From Methanobacteriota archaeon (lineage in GTDB: Archaea > Thermoplasmatota > DTKX01 > GCA-020343715): 6,379 nt of DNA. Positions 1 to 5,438 of the stretch are shown piece by piece; the first letter of the stretch is position 1, and every line of letters starts with the position of its first letter. Position numbers and translations under genes: made by a program. The stretch spans positions 1-6,379 of the forward strand of contig JAUVEQ010000175.1 in NCBI GenBank assembly GCA_030594725.1. Reading direction: 5' to 3'. The notes below the pieces were generated by a model. It did no database searches and had not been told where the DNA came from. It saw only the letters and a program-made list of their open reading frames with translations.

Positions 1-6
1 GACGGT

Positions 7-378
7 GTGAACTTGCGGGACATCCTGCGGAGGCTCCAACGGGGGGATCTCACCCTCGAGGAGGCCGAGGCGGCCATCGAGGCAAAGGAGGTCACACCAT
101 CCTCTCCCCCGATGGGCACCACGGTGAGGAGGGAGGCGGCCCGACCGAGCGGCGCACTGACCTTCTTCTTCATGTCCCTGGTCCTCGTGGAGGTGGTTTT
201 CGCCTCCATGTTCTTATGGGGGCTCGTCGACGGATGGTCCCAGAGACCCCTGGCCCTCATACTGGCGGGGATGTTCCTGGTGCTTGGGGTCATCACCGAT
301 ATCTATCGCATGGGATACACGGCGGACAAGCTGATCGTCAAGCGCAGGAGGGACAAGGTGGTCCCGAGGCAGGATTGA
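7..378 (+). CDS. small two-helix membrane protein with SHOCT-like N-terminus, function unknown
   Basis: I do not recognise a named family over the full length. The 123-residue product begins with a short amphipathic segment (residues 3-25, LRDILRRLQRGDLTLEEAEA) that resembles SHOCT-type short helical motifs (a helix, then a G-[DE]-[LI]-[TS]-x-E-E-[AF] turn). A proline/serine linker follows, then two probable membrane helices at about residues 50-73 and 80-100, and a basic tail (VKRRRDK, 111-117) that suggests a cytoplasmic C-terminus. The start used is GTG at position 7. The reading frame is open to the window edge (codons GAC GGT before it), so the true start could lie upstream and the gene may be 5' partial. 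The stop lies 17 nt before the Rieske start, so it is probably co-transcribed with the redox genes, perhaps as an accessory or assembly subunit. That role is inferred from position only. Confidence 0.7.
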   Translation: MNLRDILRRLQRGDLTLEEAEAAIEAKEVTPSSPPMGTTVRREAARPSGALTFFFMSLVLVEVVFASMFLWGLVDGWSQRPLALILAGMFLVLGVITDIYRMGYTADKLIVKRRRDKVVPRQD

Positions 379-395
379 CGGGGTGGGATGCTAAC

Positions 396-989
396 ATGAC
401 CAACGGGGGTGAGGAACGGGACAGGTACGTGGTGGAGGAGGACCCTCCATCGACCATGGACCGTCGCACCTTCGTCAAGGCGGGGGCGGTGGTCGCTGCC
501 ATCGCCTGGATCGGGGCCTTCGGCGGTTCGATCCTCCGTTCCATAACCACCGAGAGCGGCGCTTCGGACCAGTCCTCCCAGAGGACCTTCGTGTATCACG
601 TGCCGGAGGGGGAGAGCCCCTGGTACGCCGATCTTCACGGCCAGGAGGTCGTGGCCTCGGAGTTCCCCGTGGGCCAGAGCGCCAAGGTCTTCGTCAAGGG
701 CACCAAGGCGATCCTCCTCCGTTTCGAACCGGGGCAGCTGGTGGACCGGGTGGGCACCGACCTGGGGTTCGTCTCCTTCAACAGCAAGTGCACCCACCTG
801 GGCTGTCAGGTGTACTTCACGGTGGGTGTCACGCCCATCGGACCCTACCCGGATGGCGTCATCTATTGTCCATGTCACCAGGGGGCGTTCGACCCGTTCA
901 ACGGCGCCAAGGTCCTCTACGGCCCGCCCCCCCTACCGCTCCCGAAGGTCCCCCTCAGGGTGATAGAAGGAAGGGTGGAGGCTGTATGA
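396..989 (+). CDS. Rieske [2Fe-2S] iron-sulfur protein, Tat-exported
   Basis: A 197-residue Rieske protein, the high-potential iron-sulfur subunit that takes one electron from quinol at the Qo site of bc1/b6f-type complexes, on the outer face of the membrane. Residues 22-28 (DRRTFVK) match the twin-arginine consensus and precede a hydrophobic helix (about 29-46), which probably stays as a membrane anchor. The cluster boxes are CTHLGC at 132-137 and CPCHQG at 158-163. C132, H134, C158 and H161 are the expected ligands, and C137 and C160 form the usual disulfide. GPPPLPLP (176-183) is the proline loop after the second box. ATG 396 is chosen because it follows gene 1 by 17 nt behind a G-rich stretch (381-388). 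M21 at 456, just before the Tat motif, is a possible alternative; open frame upstream of 396 lies inside gene 1. The stop overlaps the next start (ATGA). The pairing with cytochrome b and subunit IV domains downstream supports membership of one complex. Confidence 0.95.
   Translation: MTNGGEERDRYVVEEDPPSTMDRRTFVKAGAVVAAIAWIGAFGGSILRSITTESGASDQSSQRTFVYHVPEGESPWYADLHGQEVVASEFPVGQSAKVFVKGTKAILLRFEPGQLVDRVGTDLGFVSFNSKCTHLGCQVYFTVGVTPIGPYPDGVIYCPCHQGAFDPFNGAKVLYGPPPLPLPKVPLRVIEGRVEAV
977..989 (+). promoter_or_regulatory. ribosome binding site and ATGA overlap deciding the start of the cytochrome b fusion
   Basis: GGAGG at 977-981 precedes two tandem in-frame ATG codons at 986 and 989. The spacer is 4 nt to the first and 7 nt to the second, so the second ATG is at least as likely; the proteins differ by one methionine. 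The Rieske stop TGA (987-989) overlaps the first ATG, an arrangement typical of translational coupling. Confidence 0.65.
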
Positions 990-3613
990 TGCTGGTTGGC
1001 AGGGCGCGGGCGGGGCTGGCAGTCCTCCTCGCCATCGTCGCCCTGGGAGCGGTGCTCGTGCCCGTCCTTGGCATTCCAGGGGGAGCGCCGGACCAGAACC
1101 ACCCGATCTGCGGCAACACAGAGGGGTGCCACGGCATCGTGGGCTCCAACACCTCGCGGGCCAACGTGACCATGTTCACCGAGAGGCTCACGGTCCACAC
1201 CAACCAGAGCGGCATCCTTGTCCTCGTCAACGTGACCGGGGCCGAGCAGAAGATGGAGGACCCCATCGGGATGTCCCTCCTCAGCGACAACTTCGATCCC
1301 AGTATATCCCTTCCCCAGATGTGGGGCTGGACCATCGAGGAGGACCCGACCGGCCGGAGCCCTGGCTTCAACTATGCCAAGCTGCCGGCCGTGGGGATCT
1401 CGGGGGACACCAGCTCCCAGTACCTGTGGAGGCTGCGGGCCCCGCCGGTGCCGGGTGATTACCCCCTGTACGCGAGGATGCAGTGCGGGGTCGACGAGTT
1501 CAACGAGAATCCCCTCTCCCGTGACCACCCGGAGGGTCTGCAGTTCCACGTCGTCCCGCCCCCCGTGGTGGAGGACACCACGCCACGCAACGGAAGCGTG
1601 GACGTCTACGTCAACACCCCGATCGTCCTGGTGTTCAACAAGGAGATGGACCGGCCAACCGTCGAGTCGTCCTTCAACCTCACGCCCTTCGCCCCGGGCT
1701 CCTTCACCTGGGAGGGCGAGGTGGCAAGGTACAACATGGACGGGTTCCTGGAGGAGGGCACGGCCTACACCTTCACCCTGGACACCTCGGTCCGCGACAT
1801 GGACGGCATCCACCTCCAAGAACCCCTGGAGGTCAACTTCGTAACGGGCTCCGGGAAAGACGTGTACCCACCGTACGTGGTGAGCATCCTCGCATCCCGA
1901 GCACCCCTGGACGCCATCGTTCGCATCACATTCAGCGAACCCATGGACAGGGCCAGTGTCGAGGCCGCCTTCTCCATCGACCCGCCCACCGCCGGCGGCC
2001 TGTCCTGGCAGGAGGACACCCTGATATTCACGCCGCAGCAGCTGCTGGACTACGACACGCTGTACACCGTGCACATCGATGGAAGCGCCCTGGACCTCGG
2101 TGGGAACGCCATGGGCACCAGCATCTACTCCACATTCCTCACGATCAAGGACCTGGTGCCGCCCCGTGTGCTCGGGACCGACCCCACCAACGGCTCCGAG
2201 GACATCTCACTGGTCACCAACATCACCCTCACCTTCTCCCCCGACGTGAACACATCCTCCCTGGCCGGAGCCCTCTCGTGGGAGCCGGCCGTCTGGTCCG
2301 AGTCCGAGATCTCCTGGGAGGGGGCGACGGCCACCCTTACGCCCCAGCACCCGCTGGAGGAGGGGACGGTGTACAACCTCACCGTGGGAACCTCCCTCAC
2401 CGACATCAGGGGCAACCACATGGAGGAGCCCTACCTCCTCACGTTCACCACGGCTGGCTCCTCCGACCGCATCCCTCCGTACCTGGAGGCCACCACGCCG
2501 CCGGCGGGTTCCAACGTCATCCCAGGGGGTTCCGTACGCCTCGTGTGGAGCGAACCCATGGACCGGGACAGCGTCGAGGAGGCCATCATGGTGTCCCCGA
2601 TCGCCGAGACCTCCTTCTCGTGGTCGGACCGGGTCCTCGTCGTCACCCTCGAGGGGCTCGATGTGGGGACGGTCTACACGATAAACATCGACTCGTCCAT
2701 CCGCGACAGGGCCGGGAACACCGCCCTGGAACCCTACGCCCTGCGATACGTGGCCACACCGGACCCCGCCCAGGACAGGCCAGTGTTCTACGTGGACAAC
2801 TGGATCGAGACCTGGTGGGACCTGGCCCTCCTGGTGTCCGCGTTCGCCGTCGTGGCCCTGGCCGCCCTGGTCCAGGTCCGTTACGGCTGGCGCAGGGTGG
2901 TCCTCACGATGTTCGCCTGGGTCGAGGAACGGATCCGGACGGCCCGGTACCTCGGTGACGCCCGGCGCCTCTACTACTCCATCGACCGCCAGATGCCCCA
3001 CAGCCATGCAGAGCGCTACGGCTCGAAGACCGTATGGTACTGGTATCCGTTCTACTGCCTGGGTGGCATCGCCATCCTCTGCTTCATCATCCTGGGGATC
3101 ACCGGTCTCGTGCTGTCCCTCTACTACGTGCCCTCGGCAGAGGGCACTCCATCCCAGGCCTACGGCAGCATCGAGACCATCATGGAGGACGTGACCTTCG
3201 GTTACATGTTCCGGGCCATCCACCACTGGGCGGCCAACATAATGATCGCAGCGGTCTTCCTGCACATGCTGAGGGTCTACTTCACGGGGGCCTACCGCAA
3301 CCCCCGGGAGCTCAACTGGGTCGTGGGCGTGGTCCTGCTTGGCCTCACCATCTTCTATGGATTCTCCGGCTACCTCCTGCCCTGGAACCAGCTCTCCTAC
3401 TGGGCGGGGACCATAGGGGTGGAGATGTGCAGAGCCGTCCCGGTGGCGGGGGACTGGGCTGCGGAACTTGTGTTCGGTGGCATCACCCTCGGCACGGCCA
3501 CATTGACACGCATGTACTTCTTCCACGTGCTGCTGCTACCGTTGATCACGGTGGTGCTGTTGGTGGTCCACATAGTATCGGTCTACATACAGGGGCTGGC
3601 GGAGCCCCACTGA
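986..3613 (+). CDS. fusion protein: Reeler-like/Ig-like (Big_5) ectodomain joined to a cytochrome b6-type domain
   Basis: An 875-residue fusion. Residues 1-30 are a signal peptide. Residues 38-190 contain a CX5CH motif (C42, C48, H49) and a beta-rich region resembling Reeler/choice-of-anchor V domains. Residues 191-591 are four Big_5 (SbsA-type Ig-like) repeats. A helix at about 612-632 crosses the membrane. Residues 642-875 align with plant cytochrome b6 along its whole length: WVEER (cf. WFEER), FYCLGG...CF (cf. the haem ci cysteine Cys35, here C691), RAIHHW, HMLR, GYLLPW, TLTRMYFFH, and a final QG. The bis-histidine ligands are probably H746/H760 and H847/H862. The 15-residue step in the second pair is the b6 spacing, whereas mitochondrial cytochrome b has 14. 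Four helices (about 688-712, 743-766, 777-797, 845-868) carry quinone and b-haem chemistry. A b6-type domain needs a subunit IV partner, and one is fused in the next gene. The ectodomain carries ten N-glycosylation sequons. An upstream open frame inside the Rieske gene is not used. Confidence 0.92.
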   Translation: MMLVGRARAGLAVLLAIVALGAVLVPVLGIPGGAPDQNHPICGNTEGCHGIVGSNTSRANVTMFTERLTVHTNQSGILVLVNVTGAEQKMEDPIGMSLLSDNFDPSISLPQMWGWTIEEDPTGRSPGFNYAKLPAVGISGDTSSQYLWRLRAPPVPGDYPLYARMQCGVDEFNENPLSRDHPEGLQFHVVPPPVVEDTTPRNGSVDVYVNTPIVLVFNKEMDRPTVESSFNLTPFAPGSFTWEGEVARYNMDGFLEEGTAYTFTLDTSVRDMDGIHLQEPLEVNFVTGSGKDVYPPYVVSILASRAPLDAIVRITFSEPMDRASVEAAFSIDPPTAGGLSWQEDTLIFTPQQLLDYDTLYTVHIDGSALDLGGNAMGTSIYSTFLTIKDLVPPRVLGTDPTNGSEDISLVTNITLTFSPDVNTSSLAGALSWEPAVWSESEISWEGATATLTPQHPLEEGTVYNLTVGTSLTDIRGNHMEEPYLLTFTTAGSSDRIPPYLEATTPPAGSNVIPGGSVRLVWSEPMDRDSVEEAIMVSPIAETSFSWSDRVLVVTLEGLDVGTVYTINIDSSIRDRAGNTALEPYALRYVATPDPAQDRPVFYVDNWIETWWDLALLVSAFAVVALAALVQVRYGWRRVVLTMFAWVEERIRTARYLGDARRLYYSIDRQMPHSHAERYGSKTVWYWYPFYCLGGIAILCFIILGITGLVLSLYYVPSAEGTPSQAYGSIETIMEDVTFGYMFRAIHHWAANIMIAAVFLHMLRVYFTGAYRNPRELNWVVGVVLLGLTIFYGFSGYLLPWNQLSYWAGTIGVEMCRAVPVAGDWAAELVFGGITLGTATLTRMYFFHVLLLPLITVVLLVVHIVSVYIQGLAEPH
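1556..2758 (+). repeat. four tandem Big_5 (SbsA-type Ig-like) domain-coding repeats
   Basis: Four units of about 97-102 codons lie within the cytochrome b fusion: roughly 1556-1849, 1859-2149, 2150-2455 and 2465-2758. Each opens with a PP/TP-x-[NDG] type turn, has a central strand followed by [NS]-x-[EP]-MD-R-x-[TS]-V-E in units 1, 2 and 4, then a G-T-x-Y-T/N-[FVLI] strand and a D-x-x-G-x segment, as in Big_5 domains. Unit 3 has lost the MDR motif (SPDVNTSS instead). Units 2 and 4 are also close in DNA, around 1938 and 2550 (cgaacccatgga shared). Such domains are usually extracellular spacers or binding modules; no specific ligand can be inferred. Confidence 0.8.
2909..3610 (+). other. cytochrome b6-type domain with haem ci cysteine
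   Basis: This is the catalytic part of the fusion (residues 642-875), comparable in size to the roughly 215-residue free-standing cytochrome b6. Codon 691 (TGC at 3056-3058) is the equivalent of Cys35 of plant cytochrome b6, which forms the single thioether bond to haem ci (also called cn) on the n-side. Histidine ligands for haems bL and bH are at codons 746, 760, 847 and 862. The Arg that follows the last histidine by five positions in plant b6 (Arg207) is Tyr867 here. The domain ends at the QG-x-x-x-P segment where plant b6 also ends, so the split into b6 and subunit IV is the b6f type, not the single-chain bc1 type. Confidence 0.9.
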
Positions 3614-3621
3614 GGAGGTGA
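3614..3621 (+). promoter_or_regulatory. perfect Shine-Dalgarno site overlapping the annotated GTG start of the subunit IV-HdrD fusion
   Basis: GGAGGTGA is a full match to the archaeal/bacterial anti-Shine-Dalgarno sequence. Its own GTG (3618-3620) is the most upstream in-frame start of the next gene, so it cannot serve that codon with normal spacing. In-frame ACG codons at 3627 and 3630 sit 5 and 8 nt beyond it. The first in-frame ATG is at 3672 with no strong site at normal spacing. The start of the next gene is therefore uncertain. Confidence 0.55.
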
Positions 3622-5438
3622 GACGGACGACGGGAGACGGGACCGGGAAGGGCGGGGGTGGCGACCCCAGGATGAGGGACCTCATCCTCCAGTACCTCAG
3701 GGTCCGTCGCCTGCTGGACGAGGAGATGGCGCCCCGGCGAAGGAGGAGGGGCGAGCCCCGCCCCAGGATCGGTTCTCCCCTGTATCCCCAGGAGGCGCTC
3801 CGGGACCTGGCCCTGTTCTTCTACCTGATGACCGGCGTCTGCCTCCTCTCGGCCCTGATCCCCCCCGCCCTGGGCGATCCCGCCAATCCCGACGTCACCC
3901 CCGACAGGTTGCTTCCCGACTGGTACCTGCTTTGGGCCTTCGGCCTGCTCAAGGCCGCGCCCAACATCACCCTGTTCGGAGTGGACATCATCTCGGGCAA
4001 GTTCCTTGGCATCATCCTCATCATCGGCACCTTCGTCGCCGTGCTCATGGTGCCCTGGTTGGACAAGGTCCTGGCGTACCTGACCAGGAGCTTTCGCAAG
4101 TACCCCATCACCTTCTCGGAGGGACGCCGCGCCAAGCGCCCCATGGCCGACCCCGTGATGGCCGCCCTTGGCGCAGGTGCCATCACCTACGTGTTCATGG
4201 CCTCCGTGTACTCCATCCACGAGGTCGTCGAGACCACCTTCCAGTGGGTGTCCGCCTCCTGGTTGCTGGCCTCCCTGATCCTCATCCCCATCGGTGTGGG
4301 CGTCCTCACCTACACGGCGCTCCGGGCCGCCCGCAACACCAACGACTACGAATGGCGCCTCAACCTGTGCCACGGATGCGGCAACTGCGACCGTGTATGC
4401 CCCGTACGACCTGTGCGGAACGAGCCCCGCCTGAACCTGGTCCATTACATCCACTCCGAGACCGAATCACACGTGTGGTCATGTCTGGCCTGCGACCGAT
4501 GCTCCGCCGCGTGTCCCCAGGGCATTACCTTCTCCGACCACACGTTGATGATGCGGTCGAAGGGCGTCGTTGCCGAGCCCCAGCACAGGCCCCAGCACTG
4601 TCGGGACCTGCTGGCATGGCAGACGACCAGGTCGGCGCGGTCCGCGAAGCTCCGGATGCCCGAAGAGGGCGAGGGTAAGGGCAAGGTGGGTTACTTCGCA
4701 GGTTGCAGCGCCATGCTTTCCCTCACCCGCACCTCCCATGACTGGAGGTCCCACGGGGAGTCGGCCATGGTCCTCCTCGATGCCGTCGGTGCCGACGTCT
4801 ACCGGATCCCCCATCTGTGCTGCGGCCACGACGCGCTGTGGCAGGGGGACACGGATACCTTCGCCCGCTTGAAGGAACGCAACTCGGAGGTCATCCGGGC
4901 CTCCGGAGTGGAGACCATCGTGACCGAGTGCGCCGAATGCTACAGGACGCTGAGCCGGGACTACGACCTGGAAGGTGTGACGGTCCAGCACATCACCCAG
5001 TACATCGGCGCGCGCAAGCTCCCCGCCTTCGTATCGGCGGGGTCCGGACTCCGTGTGGCCTACCACGACCCCTGCCGGCTGGGAAGGCACATGGAGGTCT
5101 ACGACGAGCCCCGGGAGCTGATAAGGTCGATGCCAGGGGTGGTCCTGGTGGAGCTCGAGGACAACCGGGAACAGGCCCAGTGCTGCGGGGTGGCGGCCAT
5201 GATGAACTGCGACCAGGCCTCCCGGCGATTGCGACAGCGCCGACTGGACCAGGTAACGGAATCGGGGGCCGAGGTGCTCGTCACGACCTGCCCCAAGTGC
5301 ATCGCCCACATGGTATGCCTCCAGGACGAGGGAGGCCACGATACCTTCACCATAATGGACCTCACCCAGTTCATGGCCGGGCTTCTGGCCCCTCGTGAGC
5401 CGGATGTCGAGGACGGGAAGGGAGGTGGCAGGGGATGA
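3618..5438 (+). CDS. fusion protein: cytochrome b6f subunit IV-like membrane domain joined to HdrD-like iron-sulfur domain
   Basis: A 606-residue fusion (from GTG 3618; M19 at 3672 is an alternative start). Residues 53-198 match cytochrome b6f subunit IV: three helices (about 64-82, 128-147, 179-198), a GDPANP...TP loop (cf. GEPADP...TP), and the Qo motif as PDWY (100-103). An additional helix follows at about 212-235. The rest is HdrD/GlpC-like: two [4Fe-4S] motifs, C251/C254/C257/C261-P and C289/C292/C295/C299-P, then two complete CCG motifs, C363, C401-C402, C438/C441 and C486, C522-C523, C558/C561. In heterodisulfide reductases the CCG motifs hold non-cubane [4Fe-4S] clusters that cleave disulfides. 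Known membrane-linked HdrD, DsrK and HmeD relatives pair with NarI-type cytochrome b; here the partner is a Rieske/b6-type quinone enzyme. A role in quinone-linked disulfide, sulfur or flavin/ferredoxin redox chemistry is inferred; the substrate is unknown. The stop overlaps the next start. Confidence 0.93.
   Translation: MRRTTGDGTGKGGGGDPRMRDLILQYLRVRRLLDEEMAPRRRRRGEPRPRIGSPLYPQEALRDLALFFYLMTGVCLLSALIPPALGDPANPDVTPDRLLPDWYLLWAFGLLKAAPNITLFGVDIISGKFLGIILIIGTFVAVLMVPWLDKVLAYLTRSFRKYPITFSEGRRAKRPMADPVMAALGAGAITYVFMASVYSIHEVVETTFQWVSASWLLASLILIPIGVGVLTYTALRAARNTNDYEWRLNLCHGCGNCDRVCPVRPVRNEPRLNLVHYIHSETESHVWSCLACDRCSAACPQGITFSDHTLMMRSKGVVAEPQHRPQHCRDLLAWQTTRSARSAKLRMPEEGEGKGKVGYFAGCSAMLSLTRTSHDWRSHGESAMVLLDAVGADVYRIPHLCCGHDALWQGDTDTFARLKERNSEVIRASGVETIVTECAECYRTLSRDYDLEGVTVQHITQYIGARKLPAFVSAGSGLRVAYHDPCRLGRHMEVYDEPRELIRSMPGVVLVELEDNREQAQCCGVAAMMNCDQASRRLRQRRLDQVTESGAEVLVTTCPKCIAHMVCLQDEGGHDTFTIMDLTQFMAGLLAPREPDVEDGKGGGRG
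3632..3658 (+). other. possible G-quadruplex-forming tract near the fusion gene start
   Basis: Five runs of three or more G (3632-3634, 3639-3641, 3645-3647, 3650-3652, 3654-3658) are separated by 4, 3, 2 and 1 bases on the coding strand. This fits the usual G-quadruplex pattern. The tract lies between the Shine-Dalgarno site and the first ATG (3672). Being GC-rich coding DNA for a Gly/Lys/Asp/Thr stretch, it may be incidental. Confidence 0.3.
3915..3926 (+). other. Qo-site PDWY motif codons
   Basis: CCC GAC TGG TAC encodes P100-D101-W102-Y103. This is the position of the PEWY motif of subunit IV, whose acidic residue takes part in proton transfer at the quinol-oxidising site. Aligning backwards, GDPANP and TP match GEPADP and TP of plant subunit IV without gaps over about 20 residues, so the assignment is firm. 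The acidic function is kept with Asp in place of Glu. Confidence 0.85.
5421..5438 (+). promoter_or_regulatory. Shine-Dalgarno site and ATGA overlap for the HdrA-like gene
   Basis: GGAGGTG (5421-5427) lies 7 nt before ATG 5435. The preceding stop TGA (5436-5438) overlaps that ATG. The spacing is ideal and fixes the start of the HdrA-like gene. The overlap suggests coupled translation, hence matched amounts, of the HdrD-containing fusion and the HdrA-like subunit. Confidence 0.8.

Noticed and set aside
216..395. N-terminal extension of the Rieske protein
   Set aside because: It overlaps gene 1 in another frame, has no signal or motif, and ATG 396 follows a sensible spacing before the Tat signal.
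788..985. N-terminal extension of the cytochrome b fusion into the Rieske gene
   Set aside because: It would precede an obvious signal peptide; the ATG pair at 986/989 has its own ribosome binding site.
917..2074. Long open frame on the minus strand opposite the ectodomain
   Set aside because: GC-rich coding DNA gives long antisense frames; the product is low-complexity in G, H, V, R and D with no recognisable motif, and the + strand has clear domains.
1556..2758. Recent tandem duplication at DNA level
   Set aside because: The four Ig-like units share protein motifs and only short DNA identities, so the duplications are old.
2207..3526. Minus-strand frame of 439 codons opposite cytochrome b
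   Set aside because: No domain resemblance; it lies wholly opposite a region with strong cytochrome b6 homology.
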